DNA of 64,000 bases from Phaeodactylum tricornutum CCAP 1055/1. Lineage: Eukaryota > Bacillariophyta > Bacillariophyceae > Surirellales > Neidiaceae. This document shows positions 42,316 through 53,961 of the stretch, in pieces. The DNA is taken from NCBI RefSeq assembly GCF_000150955.2, contig NC_011690.1:1-64000 (forward strand), written 5' to 3'. A program made the translations under genes and the position numbers. Numbering within the stretch: the first letter of the stretch is position 1; each line of letters opens with the position of its first letter. The notes under the pieces are model-generated. The model ran no database searches. It was given only the letters and a program-made list of their open reading frames with translations, and was not told the DNA's origin.

Positions 42316-42857
42316 GGTACGAAGGATCCCTCAGTTGTTTGGTATTGGTACTCTTGGCTTCGGCGGAAGCAGTTGGCGTGAGAAAGCAATGATCTTGTGA
42401 GAAATTGAGCATAGATCCGAGTGAGGTCTTTCCCCCATTCACTGCCACGCCTTTCGCGTAGTTCCTGTTCGTTGGAAGCTCCTCTTTGTATTGTACCGTA
42501 GGACCCGCACGTGCAACTCCAGATTCCAAGTGGAGCCTCGTCGGGGCCGTTGGTGTTATCAGAGCGAGCGAGCGGCGGACAAACGATAGATAATGTAGCT
42601 CTTATTCAAAACGGTCGGCGAACTAACCTAGTAACCCGGTGAGTTGGTAGGTACCGCTTGCACGGCTTGTCCCGGTCCACCTAACTGTGAAATCCCCATC
42701 CACTTTGGGAGTCGGCTCTTGTCTCTCGCGACGATGGACTCAACATTTACTGTTAGTTGGACTTGCGCGATTCCTCGACGGCACCAGAAAACTCTTACCA
42801 ACAGACCCTGGTGCACCAGGAACGACTGCGAATACCTTGACGTGGTATTTCGAGGCG
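42316..42857. promoter_or_regulatory. Divergent intergenic region
   Basis: Shared upstream region of the dual immunophilin (-) and the helicase (+). The helicase frame is open back to 42687 but has no ATG in it before 42858. Confidence 0.4.
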
Positions 42858-45800
42858 ATGTTCCTCGGCGTGCATTTTCCATTCCTTGTTTCCGTCATGC
42901 TGGGGCGATTTTGCTTTGGCTTTCGAGTGACGAAAAGATGGGGCATTCGTACTGGTCCATTTTCTTCCGGAACCAAAGCTACCGTGAACCGGACGCCGTA
43001 TACTGCTTCCCGAGTGCTACCGTTTCGTGGCCTTCGGTGTAGTCGAAAGCCCCTCTCGTCGCTCCTCCAATCGTCGAGTTCTAGTCAAGCAAGCGCTGAA
43101 CTCGTACCCGACGAGCACGACCATTTTGCGGGAGAGCAAGCATCCCACGAGAAGCTCGCTCAACTCGGGATGGATCCCATTTTACAAGACCTCAATCCAT
43201 CCCAGATCGAGGCCGTCACACAGCCCTTGTCCGCCATAACCCGTGTCGTAGCTGGACCGGGATCGGGTAAGACTCGAGTTTTGACGAGTCGCATTGCCTA
43301 CTTGCTGCAACAAGATCCGACAGCGCGCATTCTGGGCGTCACCTTTACCCGCAAGGCGGCAGGGGAGATGCAGAATCGCTTGGAAAAGCTCCTGACGGAA
43401 ACATCCGTAGCCAAAATGGGTGGGAGTAGTAGCGACCAGGGAGAGATTGGGGAAGAGATGGTTGGCGACATTGATCCCACTCCGGAAGGTCTGAACCGGG
43501 TCTCTCTAGGAACATTCCATTCGATCTGTGCCAAGATTTTGCGGTGGAATGGCGACTTACTCGCTGATCTACCGTCCGTGCAGGAGGTCATGGTCGGAAG
43601 TCCCAACGCCACCGTACTCGATGGCGGCTTTTCGATCGCGGATCAGGCCGAGCAGCTACGGATCTTGAAAGAATGCTTAAAAGAAAGAGAGTTGGACTTG
43701 AAACAAAGCGGACTGCGCGAGTTTGACGTACTGAACGCGATTGGTCAATGCAAATCAAAGTTTGCCCAAGGGGAGAACCCGTTTCAAAAGAAGCCTGGCA
43801 AGCAAATTTCAACAGCGATTCGAGTCGCTAGCACAATATACACTCTCTACCGGGCAAAATTCCTGACAACGAACAATGTGGACTTTGACGATATAATTTA
43901 CATGGCACGAGAGCTCTTACTTGAAAACGAAGAAGTGCGTGAACATCTGCAGCGGCGATGGCCGCATGTGCTGGTTGACGAGTTTCAAGATACTTCCAAG
44001 GCCCAAATGGATCTTGTCAAGTTTTTGACGTCTTCTAGTCTTTTCATCGTGGGTGACGCCGATCAATCGATTTATTCTTGGCGTGGCGCTCACGTTAGCA
44101 GTCTGTCGGATTTTGCTGAAGAGTTCAAGGGGCATCTTGGACGCGTGGAGACAGTGTACCTGATGGAAAACTATAGGTCGACTGCCAACATTGTGCGAGC
44201 CGCTCAAAGAGTTATCTCCGCTTCATCGATAGAAGCTTCCGGGACAGATAAAATGCGTCAAGATATGAAACCAAAGCGGGAATCAGGACCGTCGCCTCGA
44301 ATAATGGCTTGCAAAGACGACCGAGCAGAAGCTAATTTTGTCGTCAAGCACGTCAAAGACTTGGTCAATAGCGGTGACATTGGTCCGAAAAACACTGTGG
44401 CTTTTATTTACCGAACCAATGCGCAGTCTCGAGCTCTAGAGGAAGCGTGTGTCACCCACAATCTTCCATATGTTATCTTTGGTTCCGCCACAAGCTTTTA
44501 CAAACGCCAAGAAATCAAGGACTGCCTTTGCTTTTTTCGATGGTTGCACAACGGACGCGATCGGAGTGCCATGCTGCGATGCTTCAAAACTCCCGCTAGG
44601 GGTATTGGAGATGTAGCGGTCCGTGAATTCGACGACTACTGTACCAGGGTAGACTCGTACTACGAAGAATTCTTCCCAACCCGAAGCAAACCGACTCCGT
44701 TCGAGATCCTTCTTTCTTTCTCAGAAATAGAGCAAATGGGTGATCAAAGCCTTCCTTTGTCGTCCGAGTCCATATCGACAAGGCCCTTGAAGCTTTTGAC
44801 CGCATTGTCGCAGCAGCTTCGCTGCCTTCGAGACTTGGCCTACGAAGAGCCAGTAGAACGGGTGCTGTCCTCGATTGTGAACAATCTCGAAATCTTGCCA
44901 CATTTGAATAAAATCTCGAAATCAACAACCGAGTTTGAAGAGCGCAAAGCGAACGTCCGTGAGCTCCAACAAGCTGCACAACGTTACACAAACGATGGTC
45001 CCTGCTTATTGCGCGATTTATCCTCATCTCAGGAAGGCGAAGAGTTTTTGCAATCGCCTCTCGGAACGTTTCTGGATGATGTCGCGCTTGTCACCGATAT
45101 GGCGGATGACGCTGAGCGTTCGACGGAAGAACGTTTCGTTGCGAGCCTTATGACCATCCACGCAAGTAAGGGTATGGAATTTGATACAGTCTTCGTGGTC
45201 GGAAACGAAGACGGAACGTTCCCTACATCACAGGTACGTTCAACGGCTACATTTGATCTCCGCCTACGTTCTAATGAAACTGATGGGCCTCATAATTATT
45301 CTTTTCAGGCTTTGCAAGAAGGAGAAGGTTCCGTAGTTCTTGAGGAGGAGCGACGGCTGTGCTACGTTGCTATGACTCGAGCTAAGACAGAGCTCTTCTT
45401 GACCTGGAGAAAAGAGGTGCCAATTTTTACGGGGGAGGGTATTCGGCAAATCGCTAGGAGCCGGAGCCATTTCCTCGACGTTCTTGTTTCTAAGAAGCCC
45501 AAGGAGAATGGTAGCATGGGAAGAACCTCTCAAGGAATGCCGAAATGGCAAAGTGGTGTAGCTGCGATGGAAACGGAATCCAAGAGCCGACCTCGGCGGA
45601 AAGATGGATATTCTTCAAAAACCACCTATAGCAACACTGGAAGGTGGCAGCATAAGTCGTCCAAGAAAGCACATGAACTTCCAGTAGAGCCAAAGCCAAG
45701 AAAATATGCAGGAACCACAAGCGTATATGACAGGCGACAGCCTCCTCTCTCCCGGGAACCGCGTCCCGCGACGCATCGTCCGATTCAGGCACTGTCACGA

Positions 45801-46103
45801 AACCGTTCATCTCCAGCGAGACAATCATTGACATCATCAAGCCCCGCTCCGTCGAAATCTACCGTCCCACTGCGACCATCAAAGAGTTCACAAGCAGGTC
45901 CTGTGTCACCAGGCAAAATGGACTCTACTTGGTTCTACCCTGTTGGCTCTGAAGTTGAGCACAGACAGCTGGGCCATGGTAAAGTCCTCCAGCCTCCTCT
46001 ATCTAAGCAAACCAGTGATGTTTTGCTAGTGCGTGTCAAGTTTTCCAATGGTCAAGAACGGGATTTTCCGGCAACAGGGTCTGAACTGAGCCTAATATTG
46101 TAG
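42858..46103 (+). CDS. UvrD/PcrA-type superfamily 1 DNA helicase, probably organellar
   Basis: The first in-frame ATG is at 42858, giving MFLGVHFPFLVSVMLGRFCFGF, a hydrophobic signal-peptide-like start before a basic stretch; plastid targeting is plausible. The open frame encodes 1081 aa. A 75-nt segment at 45234-45308 has a GTACGT donor and TTATTCTTTTCAG acceptor, interrupts the family alignment, and is probably an intron whose length keeps the frame; splicing gives 1056 aa. Motifs: Walker A AGPGSGKTRVL, GVTFTRKAAGEM, LVDEFQDTSKAQ, VGDADQSIYSWRGA, ENYRSTANIV, TIHASKGMEFDTVF and EEERRLCYVAMTRAKTELF. The last 60 residues (VGSEVEHRQLGHGKVL ... VRVKFSNGQERDFP) form the Tudor-like C-terminal domain of bacterial PcrA/UvrD. 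It unwinds DNA 3' to 5' in repair and replication. It looks bacterial in type. Confidence 0.92.
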   Translation: MFLGVHFPFLVSVMLGRFCFGFRVTKRWGIRTGPFSSGTKATVNRTPYTASRVLPFRGLRCSRKPLSSLLQSSSSSQASAELVPDEHDHFAGEQASHEKLAQLGMDPILQDLNPSQIEAVTQPLSAITRVVAGPGSGKTRVLTSRIAYLLQQDPTARILGVTFTRKAAGEMQNRLEKLLTETSVAKMGGSSSDQGEIGEEMVGDIDPTPEGLNRVSLGTFHSICAKILRWNGDLLADLPSVQEVMVGSPNATVLDGGFSIADQAEQLRILKECLKERELDLKQSGLREFDVLNAIGQCKSKFAQGENPFQKKPGKQISTAIRVASTIYTLYRAKFLTTNNVDFDDIIYMARELLLENEEVREHLQRRWPHVLVDEFQDTSKAQMDLVKFLTSSSLFIVGDADQSIYSWRGAHVSSLSDFAEEFKGHLGRVETVYLMENYRSTANIVRAAQRVISASSIEASGTDKMRQDMKPKRESGPSPRIMACKDDRAEANFVVKHVKDLVNSGDIGPKNTVAFIYRTNAQSRALEEACVTHNLPYVIFGSATSFYKRQEIKDCLCFFRWLHNGRDRSAMLRCFKTPARGIGDVAVREFDDYCTRVDSYYEEFFPTRSKPTPFEILLSFSEIEQMGDQSLPLSSESISTRPLKLLTALSQQLRCLRDLAYEEPVERVLSSIVNNLEILPHLNKISKSTTEFEERKANVRELQQAAQRYTNDGPCLLRDLSSSQEGEEFLQSPLGTFLDDVALVTDMADDAERSTEERFVASLMTIHASKGMEFDTVFVVGNEDGTFPTSQVRSTATFDLRLRSNETDGPHNYSFQALQEGEGSVVLEEERRLCYVAMTRAKTELFLTWRKEVPIFTGEGIRQIARSRSHFLDVLVSKKPKENGSMGRTSQGMPKWQSGVAAMETESKSRPRRKDGYSSKTTYSNTGRWQHKSSKKAHELPVEPKPRKYAGTTSVYDRRQPPLSREPRPATHRPIQALSRNRSSPARQSLTSSSPAPSKSTVPLRPSKSSQAGPVSPGKMDSTWFYPVGSEVEHRQLGHGKVLQPPLSKQTSDVLLVRVKFSNGQERDFPATGSELSLIL

Positions 46104-46154
46104 ATAACCTAACCCTTCGAATGATCGGTCCAAGAATTCTTTTTGTGGCGAGTG

Positions 46155-46553
46155 TCATTTCATCTTTTCAATTTCTTTGCGAAACTCACGCAATGCCCGA
46201 CATTCCAGATACCGTTGCAGCTTGCTTTTCAATGAAATTTCGTTGTGATTGCTTGAACGCTCTTCCTCGCTTCTGCGTCTTTTCCTATCTCTCCTTTCGT
46301 CGTGTTTTCTCATATCAGTAATTCTGATACTTTCATCCTTTCCTGTTGCTTGACGAACAACATGTTTTGCTTGATAGCCTTTGCCTACCTCTGTGTTTCG
46401 AAATTGATTTAGATCAACAGCAGCCGGGACGTCCCTAGGTCCCTTTTGTCGCTGATGTTGCAGTTCTAATTCATCGCCTTCCCAGCCTCCCTTCGACCTC
46501 AACACTCCATGGGGAATTTGCATCGTCTCCTCCTCCGATTGTTCCCCTGTCAT
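46155..46553 (-). CDS. Small charged protein of unknown function
   Basis: A 132-codon ORF. The N-terminal half holds HGVLRSKGGWEGDE and PRDVPAAVDLNQFRNTEVGK. The C-terminal half is very basic (KHDERRDRKRRRSEEER, a probable nuclear-localisation signal) and ends in a predicted helix, LQRYLECRALREFRKEIEKMK. The composition and the codon-long open frame look protein-like, but I do not recognise the family. It is convergent with the helicase gene, 51 bp apart. A sequence just upstream of the ATG could be a splice acceptor, so an additional 5' exon is not excluded. Confidence 0.5.
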   Translation of the reverse strand: MTGEQSEEETMQIPHGVLRSKGGWEGDELELQHQRQKGPRDVPAAVDLNQFRNTEVGKGYQAKHVVRQATGKDESIRITDMRKHDERRDRKRRRSEEERSSNHNEISLKSKLQRYLECRALREFRKEIEKMK

Positions 46554-47426
46554 TTTTCCTGATTACAGTTGGTATGCGGCGCAATGTGCCTCCGAAATCA
46601 AAGCACTGGATGAGGAATTTCTTCTGACGGTATAACACACGATGGATGTAGTCATGGAATAGAAAGTTCGCCAAAACGTAGCCGCTGCGTAATCCCCAAG
46701 CATAGTCGAAATCAACCAAATGTCACGGTCCGTCCGCTCTTGGATCCATTCAAAAGCTCTCAAGTGTACGGCGCCGCGCCGTTCCTTTCGCAACTCGGAA
46801 GTACGGCAAGACAACACACCGACATAAGCCCATTTGTTGTGTTCTCGTCAGACATAAATGCAACTAATTGTAAAACAGAAATCCCTTCTTCCAAATTATC
46901 GGAAACCGATCGTCAAATTTTACTGGTCAAGTTCCTGCCGAGAGCGAAGGGTCGGTCATTTCGAAATACAAAAGATCTCTCTGCGGTGTCGAGAAAATTC
47001 TTAATTATTTAACTTGCTGGGACGGAGCAACTGCAGGTGTTCCTTACCAAAAACCACAAATCGGAGTAATCACTGTCAGCTCACTACGACGACAACCGAG
47101 AAGACACTGTCCCGATACAGGTACGAATATAAGCTCGCTAGCGACAGAGCTGCATGCCGGAAATGCCAGACAACAAGGCCGTACAAGTATACTCGCTAAC
47201 AGAAAATAGCCACACAGCCAATATCAAATCATCTCCTCATTTCTGAGCAATACCTAGTGAATGTCCTTGATAGATCTTGGTGTGTGGAGATAATCTTGGC
47301 TGGTGAGCCCCAAGGGAATCCAGAAAGTTCGGCCAAATTTTTGCGTGCTCGGTACGATTCGAGGAAAGAATTCTACAAACCTGCTCTCGTCTTTCCATCA
47401 CCGAGACTATCCTGTAGTCGCTGTAC
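46554..47426. promoter_or_regulatory. Divergent intergenic region, about 0.9 kb
   Basis: Upstream region of the histidine kinase (+) and of the small charged protein (-). A plus ORF at 46740-47012 (90 codons) has no recognisable features. No repeats seen. Confidence 0.35.
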
Positions 47427-50400
47427 ATGGCTCCGAATCACGGCATTCAACATTGCCTCGTCATGACATCAGTGGATGAGCAGGCGCAGCATGGCTTGGC
47501 ATTAGAAAGAATTGGGATCGAGTCCTCGGTGTTTGACTCTATTGCTTCACCAATCTTTGCCGTCGATCGCCTTGGGAACGTCACCGACTGGAACGAAACA
47601 CTAGCAGATTTGTCTGGTTTTGCATCCCTCGATGTGGTACGACGACCGGCAGAGTTGATGTTAGACGGTTGCGTAGACACTTGGCGCGAGGCCTTACAGA
47701 CAGTGCAAAGAGCGAAACGTAGTTTTCGATGCATGTTGCGTCTGCATAGCAACCAATCAGTATCGACTTCAACATGGTATGCTGCGAGGATCTCCCGTTA
47801 CAATTCTTACGAAGGGATATTAATTGGGGCTGTATGTATGCTAGATGAAGAAACTCAAACATTCGACATGGGTAAGCATATCCATGTTCAAGATCTGCGT
47901 CCAAACGATACTAAAGGATACGAACCAATACCAGATTGCGATTCTCGGGAACTTCTTGGCGGCACAAACATCCTGATCATCAAAATGGATAAGCATGGAA
48001 GGGTTGATCTTTGGAACAAGGTTTCTACAGAGATAACTGGTGTCACGGAACGCGACGCCCGCGGCGAGAATATTTCTGTATTCCTAACCGAGTCGTCTCG
48101 AAAAGCGTTTAGTGATGTTATGGATAAGGCATTGTCAGGTGAAGCATGCGCGAACTACCAACTAGAGTTTTTGACAAAAGATGGTTGCATTCGATACCTA
48201 CTAGGAAGCGTCACACCGCGCACTGATCTTGACGGCAGCATTGCGGGCTGCTTGGTTATCGCACAAGATGTAACGGAGACGGCCATACGCGAAAGGACGG
48301 TCACAGCAACTGCTCTTGAACTGAGAATCCTAATTGATACAGCGAACGTAGCAATATTTGGAGTCGACTGTGACGGTTACATCAATGAATGGAATGACAC
48401 GATGGCTAACACATGTGGTTTCACTGGTGATGAGGCGTTCCATAAGTCATTTGTCCATACCTTCATTGCCCAGGATCTGAGACCTGCCTTTGAAGTTGTA
48501 TTGGAGATTGCCTTACAAGGGAAATTTACCAAAAATTACGAGGCGGAAATTTTAACAAAGCTTGGCGAGATACGGTATCTATTATTGAATACCACTGCTC
48601 GGAGAAACTCTGAAAACGAAATTATTGGAGTTGTATTGATTGCTCAAGATGTGACCGAGGAATACAAACATGACCGTGCAGTTGCTGCTATGGCCAGTGA
48701 GCTCCGGCAGCTAATTGACACTGCCAACGCCCCGATTTTCGGCATTGATTGTGAAGGGTAGGTAGCTTTGGAGTTTACTGTCTCGGGGAGTTGTTCGCAG
48801 TCTCACCTTGTAGGCATTGTACAATAGGGACGTGAACGAATGGAATGACAAAACATCAGAGATTACTGGATACACGAAAGAGGAGGCCTTTGATTGCTGT
48901 CTAGTGGAAACCTTTATCGTTCCATCAATGCAGGAGTCCGTGAGACACGTCCTGGAGACAGCTCTAAAAGGAAGAGGAACATCTAACTATGACCTCGAGT
49001 TTCGTACGAAATCCAACGAGATTCGCCATCTTCTTGTAAACGCAACCACTAGACGTGATGCTGAGAACAATATTGTGGGAGTAGTTGGTGTTGCACAAGA
49101 TGTCACTGAAGCTGTCCAACGCGACCGGGCTGTAGCTGGTATGGCTTTGGAGCTTCGACAACTAATCGACACGGCCAATGCCCCGATTTTCGGGATTGAC
49201 ATAAATGGGAATGTAAACGAGTGGAATCGGAGAACTCAAGAGATAACAGGTTACTCGAAAGAAGAGACATTCGATGAGCCCCTAGTAGAACGGTTTATCG
49301 CCAAGCACATCAGGAAGAAGGTTCAAGAAATTCTGGACTCGGCGTTGCAAGGAATTGAGACTTCAAATTACGAACTCGAATTTTTGTCGAAGTCCGGAGA
49401 GCCAGCTTTTATGCTTGTAAACGCAACTACTCGACGAGATCCCGAGTTTAATGTTGTCGGTGTTGTTGGGGTAGCCCAGGATGTTACCGAAGACAGGAAA
49501 CACGCAGAGGAACTACGAAAGATGCAGTATTTGCAAGCGCTGCAAGAAGCAAAAGTGGAAACCGAGCGTAACATGACTGCCTATTTTGCGCACGAGCTAA
49601 GAAATCCACTTGGAGCGATTGACAGTGCGCTGAGTGTGATGCCTGAAAACATTCCTGATTCGGCAAAGTCACTAGTCTCAGGGATGCAACTTTGCTGCAG
49701 TTTCATGTCATCAATTATGAACAACCTGCTCGACGTCCGCAAAATGGAAGAGGGTAAAATGACTCTGAACAAGACCCCCATCTCATTGAAAGCTCTCTCT
49801 AGAAAAGTACACAAAATGCTTGGACCCTCTGTTAAACCTGGAGTAACATTTACAGAAAGTTGTACAACCAACGGAAAAGATTGGGTTTTAGGAGATGAAC
49901 ATCGCTTACAACAGGTGATGACGAACGTTATCACGAATGCGATTAAATACACTGTCGGAGGATCAATTTCAATATACATGGGGTGGGAAGGAGACGATGT
50001 GAAGTTCGAGTGTGTGGATACAGGACCCGGCATTCCGAAACGAGAACAAGAGAAGCTTTTTCAGCGATTCGTAATGAGAGGAGGGGCACCAGGGACTGGA
50101 CTAGGACTTGCAATTGCAAAGCATCTCGTGGATCTTGCGGGCGGATCCATCCGGTTTGATAGTGATCCGTCAATACAGGCTGGTACTGCATGCATCGTTT
50201 TGCTTCCGCTTGCACTATGTGATCCTCCAGAAGAAGGAAACAATGTCATCAAAATGAGTTTGCTAGATGAGCCCTTAAAATTTCTGGTCATCGATGATGT
50301 GAGAATGAATCGTACAATGTTGAAACGCCGCCTCCAAACAGGAATTGCACCAAATTGCGTCTTGACAGAAGCGAGTACGGGGGAAGAAGCCTTACAAATA

Positions 50401-50673
50401 GTTGGCAAGCAGACGTTTGACGTGATTATTGTGGACCAGTACATGGAAGAAGCCGGAGGTGTTATGGTCGGAACCGATGTTGTTTATGCGATGCGACGTA
50501 TGAAAGTTGAAGCTTTAATCATCGGCTGCTCTGGGAATGATTTGTACGATGAATTCCATGACGCCGGTGCAGACTGGGTTTGGCAAAAGCCAATTCCAAC
50601 AAACGCCACTATCATAAATCGCTTGCGCGAGGCATTGCTGACGAAAAAATTGCTAGCTTCTAAAAAATTTTAG
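47427..50673 (+). CDS. Hybrid histidine kinase with five PAS domains, 2 exons
   Basis: Exons 47427-48757 and 48828-50673 (70-nt intron) give about 1058 aa. Five PAS domains lie at about residues 33-150, 178-285, 304-420, 430-545 and 556-670. PAS3-5 are close tandem copies, each containing LIDTAN...IFG(I/V)D...(V/I)NEWN and ending in GVV...AQDVTE; the intron interrupts this block in PAS4. Then come the HisKA box YFAHELRNPLGAID with the phosphoacceptor His (about 697), an HATPase domain (NVITNAIKYT, DTGPGIP, GAPGTGLGLAIAKHL) and a receiver domain (FLVIDDVRMNR, FDVIIVDQYMEE with the phosphoacceptor Asp near 979, and WQKPIP). There are no membrane helices, so the kinase is probably cytosolic. The PAS ligands (light, oxygen, redox, metabolite) cannot be told from sequence; the LOV cysteine motif (GRNCRFLQ) is not seen. 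Confidence 0.93.
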
Positions 50674-50702
50674 GTTTTTAAAGCGATCCACTACTATCTA
50701 TT

Positions 50703-53700
50703 CTAACGGTCAGTATCCATCGTCAGCATTTTCAAATCCTGAACGGAGGTCTCTCGGCCAAGTGCTGACGCGGACTTGAGAGCTTCGTCAACAGCCCGCC
50801 GCTGCAGATTCACTCCGTTTGCCAGTGCTTCGGTCACGAAGTCAACACATTCATCTCGTCGTTCCAGTCGACTGAGAGCAATGGCGACGTTGCTAGCAAA
50901 TACGGGGTCGGTGAACAGTGACGTATCTTTTGCTTGCTCAAGAATATCGTTCAGCAGCTCTACCCATCCTTCGCGATTTCCTGGTATCCGTTGGACCTGA
51001 TCTTGCATCTCCGAGGGAACCATTTTTTCGTTGAATGCGGCAGCGGCTATCACGATAGTTCGAAGAGCACTGGTCTTTGCAAGCAGTCCGGAATGCTTTC
51101 GCTGCTCAGATAATTTTAGGGCAAGCTCTACCTCGTTGAGATGTGGATTGCTAGTGTTCCACCACATTACAATGCAAATATTTGGAAACCCTATGGCCCG
51201 CTTGAGTATCCAGTACTTTGCTACTGCCCACACCAAAGGTTGTGTCCCCACAAACTTAGCAGTTTCGCCTAAAATGTTGCGGAAAACACGGACTCTACCG
51301 TCTATCCGTCCAGCAGCGGCTGCTTTCATTGCAAGAATCGAAAGTTCCTCTGAAAGGCATCCACATGACAGGGCCGATTTATAAACCTTGGCAACACCAT
51401 CCCAGTCCTTCTCGTCCACAAGTCCTTCGGCAACCCTACAAAAGATATCAGGACTTCTATTTTCGGCGACCACCTTCCCAAAAAAGTCCATCGCGTCAGA
51501 AGCATGCCCTACCCGAAAAAATGCTGTGATAGCTTCGCAGGTGCTAAGTCTCCACTTTGTCATCCCCTGGCTGTTTTTGATTTCATTTTGAAACAATTCC
51601 AAAGCCGCGTCGGCATCTTCTATTGATAAGTACGCTCCCATTCGCGCCGATAGTAGAGCGTCAGTTGGAGGCAAAGCGAGGGCAGACTCATGTGAACGAA
51701 GACTCGCCGCATGTGAAGCTAAGGTTTCTTCAATCCATTTTAGAAGAACAAGACCGGCATCGGCTTGCTTCTCAACGGTACATGATCGAACAGCGACAGC
51801 TGCAGCGGTAGAAAGCAGTCGCATTTCTTCTTGTGAGGGACAGGATTTACTGTGGACTAATATTGAACATGCAGATGTCAGGCGATGAATGTGCCTGTAC
51901 GACACCTCCCAACCCCCGTGCAGCTTTGTCGGTTTGAATCTTTCTGCACCTTCGTTTGCATAAGATACAAGGTCTCGAGCCTGCTCCAGTCGATCTACTT
52001 CTATCTTTCCATCAACATACACCAAGATGCCCTCTACCAACTTAAATAAATTTGATGCCTCTTGGTTCAAACCAAGACCGCAAAGGGCGACCATGGATGC
52101 AGAGAGAACCCCATCAGCATCATTTAAGGCACAGATTATAGGAGCTATCGCCTCAATAAGCGAGTTCTCGGAATGCTCATGTCCTTTAGATGACATTGCT
52201 TCCTGATACGGCAGTAAATAATCCGCAGGCATCCATATTTGGAACAATCGCAAGCACACCATGGCAACCCCAAACTGACCGTCTGAGTTACAGCCACGCA
52301 TTGTGACTTCCACGCAAGAACCAAGACGAGTAAGGAGGTCCATCGACTTCGCTGCAGAATCCTCCATTACCTCAATAGCAAGCGATTCCGTCGTGACAAC
52401 CCATCGATCCGATGGTGATTTTGCAATCATTGAGAGGAGTGTGTCCACAGCGTCAGGCCACTGTCCATCATTGACACATGCCTCAAAAACTCCAACAAGT
52501 GCATCAATACTGATTGTGTACTTTTCCTGAGCTATTTGGTTGTAGTAATCCAATGCGCGCCTGCTCGATCCTTCTTCAAAAGATTGGCCTAAGGCTTGAA
52601 GGGCAAGATCTCGACACAATGGATGAAGGGGATTCTCGCCTCCAGCCCACTGCCACTCTCCAGCGATGCTCAGTTTAGAGACCACGAACTCATCGAATAT
52701 TTCCATTGCCTGCTGTGAGGAGTCGTTTGCAATGCAAGCCTTCATGACAGCAGCCACGAGGGGCTGACATTTCAAAACACCTTGTTCAGTTAGAGTCTGC
52801 TTTATTTCTAGGTCAACACAGGCAGGGGCAACCGTACATACCTGTCCAAGCCGACTTGCATCGAAGCTATTTTTTAAGTATTTGATAAATGCCTCCCATT
52901 CACCAACATGGCCAATTGCAGTTCCCGCGGCAAGCAAATCTACGAGAAAGAAACATGCGTTAAGATGAATCATCAAACTGTCGCTCAAGCAAAGGCTCAT
53001 TCTACAACATACATTTGTCTTGATCAAACGGCGATACCATAGTCATACGCAACACACTATCCATGACAGGTTCTATAACGGGCATGTTGCGTTCTTGAGC
53101 AAACCGTGCAACTGCGTAAAGACCAACGGGATTGGCAACGTCTTCATCATATGGTCGGTAGCCCGAGTCCTCTGGGTCTATGTGACTCCAGAATAAGTTG
53201 GAAGCGTCCTCCCACCGCCCTTCCCGTGTAGCAGCCGTAATAGAATACACAACGTGCAGATGTTGCCGATCAATCTTCCAAGCATCCATTACAGAAAGCA
53301 CGGTTTGGCATTCGTCAAACGATGAATGCGTATCGGTTGTGGACGGGGTTTCACTGTACAGCTTGAGAATTCTTTCCATCAATACAGACGTCTCGTGACC
53401 GTGGTCTTCCAAAGGCTTTAACGTGCCTTTTTCAACCGCAAGACGAATCGTTTCCAATAGCTGACGTCCTTCGTTCAACACCGCAAGGCGCTGTTCTTGA
53501 GAATTTGTATCGTAAAGCTTTGAGCGCGTCGACCTGTCCCAGATTGCCGGAAGAGAATCTAAATTGTCCAGTCTTTTTTGGAGATTGTTGATGTCTCTCA
53601 TTAGCTCCCTAATAAAGACGTTGGGAGGTTTGTTGCTCTTTTGGTGGGCTTTTTGATTGGCCTTGGCAAATTGTTCACTATCCTTCTTGGACACGCGACG

Positions 53701-53961
53701 ATTTCTCATGTTTCTCTGATCAAAGCGCCAGTTTTTTGTGGGATCACTTGACTTCCCAGTAGAAAAGTATTGAACGTTTCGCGTATGAACATGCATACAA
53801 TTTGTGGGCACGAGAGAAGCTGTGGTTACGAATGGACTTCGATTTGGTTTATTTCTTGTCAACCATCGACGAATTGGGTGATGGGAAGCCGGGCATCGTT
53901 GGCCGCTGCGACTCGCCACTAGGTTTCCCCAAGCTCGAGTACGGGGCATTGCAGTCTGCAT
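50703..53961 (-). CDS. Organellar helical-repeat (PPR/TPR-like) protein, 2 exons
   Basis: Exons (minus strand): 53961-53013 and 52939-50703 (73-nt intron, GTATGT donor, TTCTCGTAG acceptor) give about 1061 aa. The N-terminus is Arg/Ser-rich without acidic residues for about 60 aa (PRTRAWGNLVASRSGQR), a probable mitochondrial presequence. Most of the protein is made of helical pairs of about 35 residues (for example QAMEIFDEFVV, RALDYYNQIAQEKYTISIDAL, DAALELFQNEIKNSQGMTKW, DAMDFFGKVVAENRSPDIFC). These resemble degenerate pentatricopeptide repeats, which bind organellar RNA. I see no SMR, endonuclease or other C-terminal domain. The family assignment rests on repeat pattern only. Its stop is 29 bp from the stop of the convergent histidine kinase, so the 3' UTRs must overlap. 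Confidence 0.65.

Noticed and set aside
42687-42857. Upstream extension of the helicase frame
   Set aside because: It has no ATG in this frame; the ATG at 42858 gives a sensible targeting sequence.
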